This document shows, piece after piece, positions 52,202 to 62,065 of a stretch of 64,000 bases of DNA (the first letter of the stretch is position 1; every line of letters begins with the position of its first letter). The notes under the pieces are model-generated. The model was not told the origin of the DNA. It saw only the letters and a program-made list of their open reading frames with translations, and made no database searches. Position numbers and translations under genes: made by a program. The stretch is from JBFLYO01 sp040756745 (GTDB lineage Bacteria; Bacteroidota; Ignavibacteria; UBA10030; UBA6906), in contig JBFLYO010000004.1 in the NCBI GenBank assembly GCA_040756745.1, positions 1-64,000 on the forward strand, read 5' to 3'.

Positions 52202-53646
52202 CACGTGAGGCGTGGATTGTTGCCGGATCGATGCTGGTCCTCGCGGGATGCGGGGCGCCGGATGCGCATCGTCAGGATATGGTGGCGCGCGTTGGAGGAC
52301 GGGCAATCGATGTGAAGGAGCTCTCGCGCTCCTACGCCCTGCGTCCCCAGTGGAAACGCGGCGACAGGGTGATGCAATCGTATCTGCGCCAGCTGCAAGC
52401 CCTGATCACGGAAAAGATTTACGCGCAGGAGGCGGAGAAGCTCGGCATCGATCGCGATTCGTTGATGGCGCGGCACCTCGAGTTCCTGCGACAGAAGGAA
52501 CTCATCAAGGCCCTCTACCGCCGTCACGTGACGGCCGCCGTCCGGATCAACGAGTCCGAGGAACACCGCCTCTATGCGTGGGCGAAGAAGAAGGTGGACT
52601 TCGAGTACATTCTGACGCGTGATTCGGTCCGGTCCGTTGCTCTGGCGGCAGCTCTCGCGCGTGGAGGAGTGAACTCCATTCCATCGGACCCGCTGGTCGT
52701 GAGGGGAATAAAGGCTGACGCCAAAATCGGCTCGGTCCCCCCTCCCCTCGAGGAACCGCTGTTCACGGCGCGACTCCACGAGGTTCGCGGGCCGCTCCGT
52801 ACTCCGGACGGCTTTCTCTGCTTCAGAATCACAGGCGGTGAAGAGGTGAAATTCCTTTCGGAGAACGATTTCGCCGGTCAGCGGGAGAAGATCGACCGTC
52901 TGCTCCGCCAGCGGAAGGAGGACTCCCTTGCCTCCCTGTACGTCTACACGGTCATGCGGGACAAGGACCTCCGCCTGAACGGTCAGGTATTCTGGCGAGT
53001 AGCGGAATGGTTTGGCCGCCGTGTGCGTGAGGAGCACCTGGACCCGATGAACATCCAGAGTGTGCACGTCACGAGCGACGAAATCCGGCTTGTGGAGGCC
53101 GATCTTGCCGCCGATGGCGACGCGGTCATCGCCACGCACCGGGATGGGACGCTCAGCGTCCAGCAGTTGCTGTCCGCTCTTGCGAGCATGCCCGGCACGC
53201 TCCGGCCGAGGGTCAGGACCCCGCAGCAGCTGAAGGATGCGATCGGATGGATCGTACGGAACCAATACCTGACCCGGCAGGCCGAGGCGGAGGGACTGGA
53301 GAGCGACCAGGAATTCCGTCACGAGTACTCGCTCCAGCGCGACGAGGCCCTGGCGGAGGCCTATTACGAAGACCGGCTCTCGAGCGTCCGGGTCGCGCCG
53401 GAAGAGGTGGAAGCGTTCCGGCAAAAATCCCCGGTCGCCGAAGAGCAGGTACTCGTCAAGCTCGACATGGCGGCCCTGGCCCGCAATGCGAAAACCGACA
53501 GCCTTCTCCAGGGAGAGCTCCCCGCACTGACGAGCGCCTATGGCGTTGCGATCGATACCGCGCGCGTTCGGGAGATGACTTCCTCGCCCGATGCAATCCT
53601 GCGCGATGCTCCTCTGCGTATCGCGTACCGCGAGATATTCCAGTAA
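52198..53646 (+). CDS. SurA-like lipoprotein foldase
   Basis: This 482-aa protein is taken from the GTG at 52198, which overlaps the symporter stop (GTGA) and has GGAGGG 8 nt upstream; ATG 52180 in the same frame is the alternative. A lipoprotein signal with lipobox 'LAGC' is present. The body is helical with SurA-N-like sequence: 'VARVGGRAIDVKELSRSYAL', 'LITEKIYAQEAEKLGIDRDS', and repeated 'NEPxE'-type helices. A parvulin-like region is not clear. It matches, in type and in its symporter neighbour, the gene at 38617-40134. An outer-membrane/envelope chaperone role is inferred. Confidence 0.65.
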   Translation: MTREAWIVAGSMLVLAGCGAPDAHRQDMVARVGGRAIDVKELSRSYALRPQWKRGDRVMQSYLRQLQALITEKIYAQEAEKLGIDRDSLMARHLEFLRQKELIKALYRRHVTAAVRINESEEHRLYAWAKKKVDFEYILTRDSVRSVALAAALARGGVNSIPSDPLVVRGIKADAKIGSVPPPLEEPLFTARLHEVRGPLRTPDGFLCFRITGGEEVKFLSENDFAGQREKIDRLLRQRKEDSLASLYVYTVMRDKDLRLNGQVFWRVAEWFGRRVREEHLDPMNIQSVHVTSDEIRLVEADLAADGDAVIATHRDGTLSVQQLLSALASMPGTLRPRVRTPQQLKDAIGWIVRNQYLTRQAEAEGLESDQEFRHEYSLQRDEALAEAYYEDRLSSVRVAPEEVEAFRQKSPVAEEQVLVKLDMAALARNAKTDSLLQGELPALTSAYGVAIDTARVREMTSSPDAILRDAPLRIAYREIFQ

Positions 53647-53713
53647 TGGCGATGAGACACGCTTCACGTAACCCACAGCTGTTGTAGCCACATTCACATC
53701 AAGGAGGCTCCAT

Positions 53714-56188
53714 ATGCGTGTGCTCCTATCTCTTCTGTTTGTTGTCGGGTCGGCGCTGTCCGCCTACGGACAGACGCTGATCAACAACTTCGACAACCTG
53801 CGTCCGGACACAGCGTTCGTGTTCCTGGTCGAAGGGGGGTCACGGACGACGGCCGTGGCGGATACGATCGACAAGATCGGATCGACCGGGGCGTCGACGG
53901 AATTTTTCTCTTACCTGGCGTCGCTTCACTCCTGGGGGACATTCTCCCAGATTGGCGAATCGTACACCGCACCGCAAGACTGGAGCGGTAACGACACGCT
54001 GAATTTCTGGTTGAAGGTGAGCCAGGCCCCGGTGCATCCCGAGGCGATGGTGTTCCGCATCCACCTCGTCGACGATGTTGGGGGGAACGAGGAGGAGCTG
54101 CTCTACGAACATGCCACCATCATCGATACGATGGTGGGATGGGTGAACCTGCGGGTTCCGCTCTATGCTCGTCCGACGACTGGAGTCGAGGTGCCGGATA
54201 CGACGGGCTTCATCCATGCTCCTTCAAACTGGGGCATGGCGACAAACGACGGAATCCTTGACAAGTCCAGAATCGTGGCCTGGAAGTTCGTGCCGGTGTC
54301 CACGACGATCGCCGAGGATTCTGTGAAGATCAAGTTCGACGGTTTCTATCGCACCGGCCATCTCGCCGTACCGATGGTGATTTTCACCGGCAAGGATTGG
54401 ATGGGATACTTCTCGACCTGGGCGTGGGGACAGTCCTCGATCTCCGTCGAGCCGAACAAGGGTTACCTCCCCGGTCAGTCGGCAGTGAAGTGGGTGCAGG
54501 GTGATGAGTGGGGGAACGGGTGGACTGGTTGGGGAGGGGATGTCAATCCGACGTTCGATCTCGGCGGCGGTTGGGCGGTGGATTCACTGAAGTTCTACAT
54601 GAAGTGCGACACCGGCGTCGGCCCAATCCGAGCCCAGTTTGAATCTGCGAATGGAAAGCGCGGGTCGGTGTTCCAGCCGTTCAACGACACGCTGTGGCAT
54701 CAATACAAATTCCCGTTGCGTGAGATGGTGGTGCAGGACAATGCCCCGAATTTTGATTCCACAAAGATCAACAAATTCGGCATCATGGCGGAGGCCTCAG
54801 GGAAAGCCGGGAAGACCCTGTACATCACCGAAATCTGGACGGGGACTCCGACAATCGACGTTATTCCACCGAACGCTCCCACGGGCGTAGCTGGGAGCGG
54901 GACGAATTACCTCAACGTGATCACCTGGACGGACACGCCGGGCGAGGCGGGCGCGAAGTACAATGTTTATCTCGCTGACCACGCGTGGACCGACGTGGAC
55001 GACCCGACCGTTGAAGACCTCCCGCCGTATAACCTGACCTCCGGCACCCAGATCGCCGAGCATGTCCTGCGGCATCCTGTGACAGATGCAAACATCACCT
55101 ATTACTACGGGGTTACCGCAAAGGACGCGACGGGCAACGTGAGCGCTCCGGGCCTTGCGTCGTCGCCGACGACCACGCTTGCGAAAGGGGTTCCGACCAT
55201 CTCGCTGAATCCGCCAACAACGTTCACGGCCGACGGCGATCTGACGGAGTGGTCGTCAATCACGCCAATCGAGCTGGCCATCAGCAAATTGACGGCACAC
55301 GCGGCGACGAATACCACCATCTCGAGTGATGCGGACCTCTCCACGCTGTGCTATCTTGCGGTGGATGCCGATTACCTGTACGTGGCGTTCGATGTAGTGG
55401 ACGACGTGTTCAGCGTCGACACGGCCGGCACGTCGTATCTGCAGGACAGCCCTGACCTCATGATCGGACTGTATGACTGGCGTGGCAAGCACCACACAGG
55501 GTACACCGGCGGACCGCGCCCGGAATATCACTTCCGGTTCGCTCTCAATGCGCTCATGATTGATAACTTCGGTGGGGCGAGGATCCTGGCGCCGGGAGCG
55601 AATTACTACTGGGCGCAGAAGCCGATCGAGCCGGGATATATCGTCGAAGCTAAGATCCCGCTCACGGCAATTGCCAACGCCAACCCGAGCCGTAACGACG
55701 TCAAGTTCACCCCCGTGGACGGGTATCGCATCCCGATCGACTTCTCGATCAATGACAACGACACCCCGGGTGACCCCAATGCCCGTCAGGGTATACTCTG
55801 TTACTCGAGGCTGAACCAGGATAATTCATGGTCGGACCAGTTCTACTGGACCTACACGTGGGTTGGGACGAGGATGACGCCGACCGGCGTGGACGACAAT
55901 GCGTCGACGCCATTGACGTATGCGCTCGCGCAGAACTATCCGAACCCCTTCAACCCGGTGACCCAGATCCGGTACAGCCTTGCCCAGGCGGGCAACGTCT
56001 CGATGAGGGTCTATGATATCCTGGGACGGGAGGTGGCGACACTCGTCAACGAATACCTCGGAGCGGGGGAGCATGTGGCGACGTTTAATCCGGCAGCTAC
56101 CCGCGGCGGTCTCGCCAGCGGTGTCTATTTCTACCGGATCGAATCGGGCTCGTTCCGCGACGTCAAGAAGATGATGCTGTTGAAGTAA
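53714..56188 (+). CDS. T9SS-sorted carbohydrate-binding protein, module B
   Basis: This 824-aa protein starts behind AAGGAGG and has a signal peptide (MRVLLSLLFVVGSALSAYGQ). Two N-terminal beta-sandwich segments of carbohydrate-binding type ('INNFDNLRPDTAFV', 'DSLKFYMKCDTG') are followed by a fibronectin-III-like unit ('PPNAPTGVAG', 'YYYGVTAKDATGN'). A CBM9/DOMON-like domain comes next ('ADGDLTEWSS', 'YLYVAFDVVDD', 'YIVEAKIPLTAI'), then a T9SS tail ('NYPNPFNPVTQI', 'VYDILGREVATL', 'GVYFYRI', 'KMMLLK'). No catalytic domain is recognised; it is likely a surface glycan-binding protein. It precedes the TonB receptor of module B and matches the truncated gene at the window's left edge. Confidence 0.82.
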   Translation: MRVLLSLLFVVGSALSAYGQTLINNFDNLRPDTAFVFLVEGGSRTTAVADTIDKIGSTGASTEFFSYLASLHSWGTFSQIGESYTAPQDWSGNDTLNFWLKVSQAPVHPEAMVFRIHLVDDVGGNEEELLYEHATIIDTMVGWVNLRVPLYARPTTGVEVPDTTGFIHAPSNWGMATNDGILDKSRIVAWKFVPVSTTIAEDSVKIKFDGFYRTGHLAVPMVIFTGKDWMGYFSTWAWGQSSISVEPNKGYLPGQSAVKWVQGDEWGNGWTGWGGDVNPTFDLGGGWAVDSLKFYMKCDTGVGPIRAQFESANGKRGSVFQPFNDTLWHQYKFPLREMVVQDNAPNFDSTKINKFGIMAEASGKAGKTLYITEIWTGTPTIDVIPPNAPTGVAGSGTNYLNVITWTDTPGEAGAKYNVYLADHAWTDVDDPTVEDLPPYNLTSGTQIAEHVLRHPVTDANITYYYGVTAKDATGNVSAPGLASSPTTTLAKGVPTISLNPPTTFTADGDLTEWSSITPIELAISKLTAHAATNTTISSDADLSTLCYLAVDADYLYVAFDVVDDVFSVDTAGTSYLQDSPDLMIGLYDWRGKHHTGYTGGPRPEYHFRFALNALMIDNFGGARILAPGANYYWAQKPIEPGYIVEAKIPLTAIANANPSRNDVKFTPVDGYRIPIDFSINDNDTPGDPNARQGILCYSRLNQDNSWSDQFYWTYTWVGTRMTPTGVDDNASTPLTYALAQNYPNPFNPVTQIRYSLAQAGNVSMRVYDILGREVATLVNEYLGAGEHVATFNPAATRGGLASGVYFYRIESGSFRDVKKMMLLK

Positions 56189-56202
56189 GCACGCAGATGA
56201 CG

Positions 56203-56230
56203 GCAGGGGCACGCATGTGTGTGCCCCTGC
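56203..56230 (+). terminator. GC-rich hairpin between T9SS gene and TonB receptor, module B
   Basis: A 10-bp perfect stem (56203-56212 with 56221-56230; arms GCAGGGGCAC and GTGCCCCTGC) with an 8-nt loop; a short TGTTCC follows. It is placed like the hairpin at 769-798 in module A, and it argues against translation starting at 56197. Confidence 0.55.
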
Positions 56231-56268
56231 TGTTCCTCCACCATCCGCAATTCAGAAAGGACACAGCC

Positions 56269-58935
56269 GTGAAGCAGATGCTTTCTGCATCCCGGACGAT
56301 ACCACTAGTGATTTTGCTGCTGGCGGCAGGTGCGCCGCTGCTCCGGGCAGGGACTACCGGCAAGATCGCCGGTCGGGTCACTGATGCGCAGACCCGTGAA
56401 GGGCTCCCGGGAACGAGCATCATCGTCGATGGAACGCACTTAGGAGCCGCTGCGGATGTGGACGGATATTACTACATCAATAATGTCCCTCCCGGGGAGT
56501 ATACACTGAACATCTCCCTGGTGGGCTACCAGAAAGCGGTGGTCAAATCCGTCAGCGTCCGTATCGACCTGACCACGACGGTGGATGTGAAGCTGAACCC
56601 CACCACCATTGACGTCGGCGAAGTGGTCATCACCGCCGAACGCCCCCTCGTGCAGAAAGACCTGACCTCGTCGTCGGTCACCGTGTCGTCCGACGAGATC
56701 AAGCTCATGCCGGTCGAAAACATCAGCCAGGTGATCAATCTTCAGGCGGGGGTCATTGACGGCCACTTCAGAGGAGGGCGGAGCAACGAAGTGCTGTATC
56801 TGATCGACGGCGTATCAGTGACCGATCCGTACAACGGCGGCCTCGGGCTGACGGTCGAGAACGCCTCCGTGCGCCAGATGGAAGTGATCAGCGGGACCTT
56901 CAACGCGGAATACGGGCAGGTCATGTCCGGGGTGGTCAACATCGTTACGCAGGAGGGTTCGCCAGAGCTCCACGGCTCCCTCTCCGCGTATGTCGGCGAT
57001 TTCTTCACCGGGCACAAAGAGACCTTCCCCCGTCTGGATGCCTACGGCGTTCCGCGCACCAGAAATGCGCAATTCACGCTGAGCGGACCGACATATCTCG
57101 TGGATGGGCTGACATTCTTCCTCACCGGCCGCTCCCTCGACCAGGAGGGGTACCTGTACGGAACTCGCGTCTACCGGACGACGGACAACAATCCCTACGC
57201 CCCCACGGGAGACGGGGCACCGGTTTCCATGAACCCGGGCCGGCGCCTCTCGGGGACCGGCAAATTGACATACGGGCTGGCGGGCACGAAGATCAGCATC
57301 TCCTCAAACTACGAGAAAGGCTGGAATAAGTACTACGATCATGGTTATTCGTGGGTCCCGGACGGCACGACGAACCACTACCATACGAGCCAGGTGCACA
57401 ACGTGCAGATCACCCATACGTTTTCGCCGAGCACCTACTCCACGCTGAAATACTCCTACAGCTTTTTCGACTACCGCGGCTATGTCTATCAGGACCCGTT
57501 CGACCCACGGTATGTCGATCCCGACCGTGGCGATCCACAGTCCAATTACACCTTCCGCTCGGGGGGAAACCATTCCGGGCGGTATGAACGGAACACGCGT
57601 GGCAACATCGTCCAATGGTCGCTGTCGTCGCAGATTTCCAAAGAACACAAGGTCAGCGCGGGCATCGAGGGACAGTTCCACCGTCTGTACAGCCACGGGT
57701 ACAATCTCAAGAATATCACCCCGAGTTTGTATGACAGCCTGGGGGTCCCCATCTTCACCGCCGGCTATGCCAATCCGGGGACGAGTGAAAACCAGAGTTA
57801 CCTGAAAAAGGCCAAGCAGGTGTCGGCCTACCTGCAGGATAAAATCGAATACGAAATCATGATCATCAACGCGGGGGTCCGGTTCGACTGGTTCGACCCG
57901 GCGTCGCGTTATCCTGCCGACCTGCGCAATCCGTCGCACAATCCCGACTTCCCCGGGGCAGGGCAGCTGCAGCGCGCGTCAAAGAAATATCAGGTCAGCC
58001 CGCGGCTGGGCGTTTCATTCCCGATCACAGACCAGGGCATCATCCACTTCTCGTACGGGCACTTCTTCCAGATCCCGGCGTTCGACAACCTGTACACGAA
58101 CGCGGACTACATCGTTCCGCAGAGCTCGTCATCGCTCTCCACGGTGACGGGCAATCCCGATCTGAACGCACAACGGACCGTCAGCTACGAGATCGGTCTC
58201 CAGCAGGTCCTGTTTGAAATCCTCGCCCTCGACGTCACCGCCTACTACCGCGACATCCGCGACTACCTGGGGATGGAGATCATCAGCACGTACGAGGGGA
58301 CCCGATACGCGAGGTTTATTAATCGCGACTACGCGAACGTTCGGGGGTTCATCGTGTCGGCGGAGAAACGGTTCTCCAACTTCTTTGGAGCCAAACTCGA
58401 CTACACGTTTCAGATCGCAGAAGGCAATTCCTCCGATCCCTACACTGTCTACAACAACAACCAGAGCGATCCACCCATTGAGACCCCAAAGACGGTGGTC
58501 CCCCTCAACTGGGACCAGCGGCAAACGCTCAATCTTTCCGTGACGGTGGGACGCCTGGGCGACTGGACGGCGAGCCTTATCGGCCAGTACGGTTCCGGCT
58601 ACCCCTATACCGAGGATACGCGCGTCTCCCAGGGAATCAGGTTTGAGAACGGGGGGACACGGCCACCGTTCTACAATCTCGACCTTCGCGCAGAGAAGAC
58701 CTTCCCTCTCTTCGGGCTGAATGTGAATGCATTCCTCTGGGTGTACAACCTTCTCGACATCAAGAACGAGTTCAACGTGAATGGCACCACCGGGCGGGCG
58801 AACATCGATCTGTATGCGCGCTACCCCTTCGCCGGGACCATCATCGGCCTGAACACGCTCGACCAGTACGTCAATGACCCGACTTCCTTCTCGGCACCCC
58901 GGGAAGTACGTCTCGGATTTTCCCTGGAGTTCTGA
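56269..58935 (+). CDS. TonB-dependent receptor (SusC/CirA-like), module B
   Basis: This 888-aa protein is taken from the GTG at 56269, which has AAAGGA upstream and yields a signal peptide (VKQMLSASRTIPLVILLLAA, ending 'LLRAG'); the frame is open to 56197 but that start is inside the hairpin. A CarboxypepD_reg-like domain ('GKIAGRVTDAQTREGLPGTS') is followed by a plug ('EVVITAERPLVQKD', 'LQAGVIDGHFRGGRSNE', 'GTFNAEYGQVMSGVVNIVTQ') and a long beta-barrel ending 'EVRLGFSLEF'. It is a clear paralogue of 868-3543. The ligand is probably an oligosaccharide or a glycan-bound complex. Confidence 0.9.
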   Translation: MKQMLSASRTIPLVILLLAAGAPLLRAGTTGKIAGRVTDAQTREGLPGTSIIVDGTHLGAAADVDGYYYINNVPPGEYTLNISLVGYQKAVVKSVSVRIDLTTTVDVKLNPTTIDVGEVVITAERPLVQKDLTSSSVTVSSDEIKLMPVENISQVINLQAGVIDGHFRGGRSNEVLYLIDGVSVTDPYNGGLGLTVENASVRQMEVISGTFNAEYGQVMSGVVNIVTQEGSPELHGSLSAYVGDFFTGHKETFPRLDAYGVPRTRNAQFTLSGPTYLVDGLTFFLTGRSLDQEGYLYGTRVYRTTDNNPYAPTGDGAPVSMNPGRRLSGTGKLTYGLAGTKISISSNYEKGWNKYYDHGYSWVPDGTTNHYHTSQVHNVQITHTFSPSTYSTLKYSYSFFDYRGYVYQDPFDPRYVDPDRGDPQSNYTFRSGGNHSGRYERNTRGNIVQWSLSSQISKEHKVSAGIEGQFHRLYSHGYNLKNITPSLYDSLGVPIFTAGYANPGTSENQSYLKKAKQVSAYLQDKIEYEIMIINAGVRFDWFDPASRYPADLRNPSHNPDFPGAGQLQRASKKYQVSPRLGVSFPITDQGIIHFSYGHFFQIPAFDNLYTNADYIVPQSSSSLSTVTGNPDLNAQRTVSYEIGLQQVLFEILALDVTAYYRDIRDYLGMEIISTYEGTRYARFINRDYANVRGFIVSAEKRFSNFFGAKLDYTFQIAEGNSSDPYTVYNNNQSDPPIETPKTVVPLNWDQRQTLNLSVTVGRLGDWTASLIGQYGSGYPYTEDTRVSQGIRFENGGTRPPFYNLDLRAEKTFPLFGLNVNAFLWVYNLLDIKNEFNVNGTTGRANIDLYARYPFAGTIIGLNTLDQYVNDPTSFSAPREVRLGFSLEF

Positions 58936-58954
58936 GGATTAGGAGACCATGGCT

Positions 58955-61900
58955 ATGAAAGGATTTACCCTGTGCATACCCGCCCTGCTAATTGCATGCG
59001 CGCTTCCCGCTCATGGGCAGGTCGACCCCAAAACCCAGATGTACCGCGACGATGCCAAAGGCAATCTGCAGTACCAGCGCAAGGGGACAATGGACGGCAA
59101 CCGCGTGCGGACACTGTATTGGAATACCGGGGAAGTTGCCCAGTGGAAAAACCCGCCGGCGGGCGAGTGGCCAAAGGGGACGGGACATAACTACATCGAC
59201 GGTGTTACCGTGCTCATCGGCGCAAAGATCTATCTCCCCGGCGGACGCGTGATCACGCCGATCGAGGCCCATTACCGGGAAGAAACCGACAATGACCCCC
59301 TGGATAACAGAATCCAGTGGGGACTCGAGCCGGTCCCGGGCTACTCGAATCCCTCATCGACCAACCCCGCGATCAACGTGGATCCGAAATCGTGGCCTGT
59401 GCACTGGCCGGTCGCCCTTCGTGCCGACGGGAGGACGACACCGGACTGGGACGGATACTGGTACGGATACTTCGGCAGGGGTGTGATGAACTCGGATTTC
59501 GAAACTTTCTTCGTGGTCGATGATTCGAAGGACGCAGAATTCACCCGGCCGCCCTTTCTCTACTACCCGATTGCCGCCGACTCGTCGCGGGGAGGGCTGG
59601 GGCTCCGGGTGGAGGTTCGCGGGTTCCAGTGGTCGCACGTCCTCGCAGAGGATGTGATCTTCTGGCATTTCGACATCGTCAATATCTCCGACAGGCAGTA
59701 CGACAGTTGTGCGTTCGGATTCCTCTCCGACCCGGGCGTCGGGGCGGCGGGCGACGGATCGGAGCCATCGAACAGTGCGTACTACAGCACCTCCCTTGAT
59801 CTTTGCTACGCCTGGGCGCCCAGCGGCCTGGGCTATCCCAACAACTGGAAAACGGGGTACTACGGCTATGCGTATCTTGAGAGCCCGGGCAACGCCATCG
59901 ACGGGCTCGATAACGACGAAGATGGAATCGTGGACGAGCGACGCGACAACGGGATAGACGACGACAATGACTGGACCCCCTTCACGGACCTCAATGGCAG
60001 CGGCGCCTGGGATGTCGGCGAACCGCTCAACGACGATCTCGGGGCCGACGGGGTGGGGCCCTTCGACCCCCAGTACAACGGTCCCGATGCCGGGGAGGGA
60101 GACGGCCTGCCAACGCACGGGGAGCCGAATTTCGACGAGACGGATAAAGACGAGTCGGACCAGATCGGTTTGACCGCCGTTGCTCTCAACGCACTCGGCG
60201 ACAAAGGACCCACGGGCGTCTGGCCGAAGAATGATGACGTAGTCTGGAGAAGGATGAACAACGGATTTGTCGATACCCTGCTGCAGAATGCGAACATCAC
60301 CATCGTCTTCTCGTCTGGACCTTTCCCGCTCATTAAAGACCGGCGCGAACGATTTTCGATGGCGTTGCTGTTCGGCAACGATCTGAACGCGCTCATTTTC
60401 AACAAGGTGACCGTCCAGAACATCTACAACGCGAACTACAACTTCTCCAAACCTCCTTACACGCCCCGACTGACCGCGGTTGCAGGAGACCGAAAAGTGT
60501 TTCTGTTTTGGGACGACCGTGCGGAGAAATCGCGCGATCCCTTCCTTGGCAACAAATTCGATTTTGAGGGGTACATGGTGTATCGCAGCACGGACGCGGA
60601 GTTCAACGACATCAAGCTGATCACCGACTCGCAGGGTAATCCACGGTACTGGAAGCCCCTGGCGCAGTTTGATCTGAAGGATTCAATTGTGGGGCCCGAC
60701 CCGGTCGGGATCAATGGCGCACGGTTCTGGCGCGGCGATGATACCGGGCTGCAGCACGCATTCGTCGATACCACCGTGGTGAACGGCATGCGGTACTACT
60801 ACGCGCTCGTGGCCTACGATCAGGGCGACCCCAACAAAGGGGTAACGGGGCTGCAACCCGCGGAAACGCCGAAGATCATCACCGAGGATTTCGCAGGAAC
60901 GCTGAAATTCATCGACATCAACTGCGCGATCGTCACGCCGAACGCCGCTGCGGCCGGTTACGTTCCCCCGCAGATCGAAGGGAACACGACCAAGGTCACG
61001 CAGGGGATCGGCACTGGGCGGCTGAACATGCAGGTTCTGGATCCCACGGCGGTCCGTGAAGCGGCGTCGTACCGCGTGCTGTTCAATGCGGCGGGAAGCA
61101 TCCCCCGGTACTCGACACGTTCGTACTCCATCATTCGGCTGCCGGCAGACACCATCCAAGTCAATGTCAGCGCTGCTGATTTCGGCCCTGCCAAGCTCAG
61201 TCCACCGTTCGACGGCCTCGCGTTCACGTTCACGAACGATACAACCGTGGCAGTTGATGTCACGGCCACCGGGTGGCTCGGAACCGCCCCGGGGGTGGTG
61301 ATCACGGTCGCACCCGACCACCTGAACGCAGCAAGGGATGTTGCCTGGCCCGCTGATTACGAACTCGTGTGGTATGGCACGATCGTCGATACCTCGTTTT
61401 CCGTTTCTCCGGCAACCCGTTTCCCCCGCGTGCCGGTGAACTTCCACGTGACCAACACCACCAGCGGCTCGCCGGTGAAATTCATCATCGACGATGCCGA
61501 CCGGTCAGCCACGCTCACCTTCGGTGACACGATCCGGATCGTCGACGGGTACGTGAGCCCGAGCAACTTCTGGCTGACGTATCAGCTTTCCTGGCTCCGC
61601 GGGCCGGGTCTGAATCCCCAGCCGCCGCAGGATGGCGACCGGTACGTGCTCCGGACAATGCGTCCGTTTGCCCAGGGGGACTATTTTGAATTCACGACGC
61701 GGGGAGCGAGAATGGACGCCGGAATGGCAAAGAACGATCTCAACCGCATCGCCGTTGTCCCCAATCCCTATATCGGCTCGGCGGCATGGGAACGTCGGTC
61801 GCTCTTCACAACGGGCCGCGGCGACAGGCGGATCGATTTCATCCACCTTCCTGCAGAATGCACGGTGCGGATCTACACCGTGGCGGGATATCTGGTCAAG

Positions 61901-62047
61901 ACCCTCACCAAGAGTTCGACCGACGGCGCACTGTCGTGGGACCTGGTGACCGATGATGGAATGGATATCGCCTACGGGCTCTACGTGTATCACGTGGATG
62001 CCCCCGGGGTCGGCGAGCACGTCGGGAAATTTGCAGTCATCAAATAG
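58955..62047 (+). CDS. Large T9SS-sorted surface protein, module B (unknown function)
   Basis: This 1,030-aa protein is taken from the second ATG (58955), 9 nt after GGAG; the ATG at 58949 is only 3 nt away from it. A signal peptide is followed by the blocks shared with 3566-6838: 'RVEVRGFQWS', 'VIFWHFDI', 'YAYLESPG', Asp-rich loops ('LDNDEDGIVDE', 'DDDNDWTPF'), 'DETDKDESDQIGL', 'NIYNANYNFSKPP', 'VPNPYIGSAAWE' and a final 'GLYVYHVDAPGVGEHVGKFA'. No enzyme family is recognised. It follows the TonB receptor by 19 bp and precedes a PorV-like gene by 18 bp. It may be the surface partner of the receptor. Confidence 0.8.
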   Translation: MKGFTLCIPALLIACALPAHGQVDPKTQMYRDDAKGNLQYQRKGTMDGNRVRTLYWNTGEVAQWKNPPAGEWPKGTGHNYIDGVTVLIGAKIYLPGGRVITPIEAHYREETDNDPLDNRIQWGLEPVPGYSNPSSTNPAINVDPKSWPVHWPVALRADGRTTPDWDGYWYGYFGRGVMNSDFETFFVVDDSKDAEFTRPPFLYYPIAADSSRGGLGLRVEVRGFQWSHVLAEDVIFWHFDIVNISDRQYDSCAFGFLSDPGVGAAGDGSEPSNSAYYSTSLDLCYAWAPSGLGYPNNWKTGYYGYAYLESPGNAIDGLDNDEDGIVDERRDNGIDDDNDWTPFTDLNGSGAWDVGEPLNDDLGADGVGPFDPQYNGPDAGEGDGLPTHGEPNFDETDKDESDQIGLTAVALNALGDKGPTGVWPKNDDVVWRRMNNGFVDTLLQNANITIVFSSGPFPLIKDRRERFSMALLFGNDLNALIFNKVTVQNIYNANYNFSKPPYTPRLTAVAGDRKVFLFWDDRAEKSRDPFLGNKFDFEGYMVYRSTDAEFNDIKLITDSQGNPRYWKPLAQFDLKDSIVGPDPVGINGARFWRGDDTGLQHAFVDTTVVNGMRYYYALVAYDQGDPNKGVTGLQPAETPKIITEDFAGTLKFIDINCAIVTPNAAAAGYVPPQIEGNTTKVTQGIGTGRLNMQVLDPTAVREAASYRVLFNAAGSIPRYSTRSYSIIRLPADTIQVNVSAADFGPAKLSPPFDGLAFTFTNDTTVAVDVTATGWLGTAPGVVITVAPDHLNAARDVAWPADYELVWYGTIVDTSFSVSPATRFPRVPVNFHVTNTTSGSPVKFIIDDADRSATLTFGDTIRIVDGYVSPSNFWLTYQLSWLRGPGLNPQPPQDGDRYVLRTMRPFAQGDYFEFTTRGARMDAGMAKNDLNRIAVVPNPYIGSAAWERRSLFTTGRGDRRIDFIHLPAECTVRIYTVAGYLVKTLTKSSTDGALSWDLVTDDGMDIAYGLYVYHVDAPGVGEHVGKFAVIK

Positions 62048-62065
62048 TCAGGGGTGACAAGGAAC

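Noticed and set aside
51718..53697. 659-aa open frame on the - strand
   Set aside because: It is antisense to the symporter and SurA-like genes, whose + strand products have membrane or lipoprotein features. The frame reads as Arg/Glu/His-rich text without family motifs, as expected opposite GC-rich genes.
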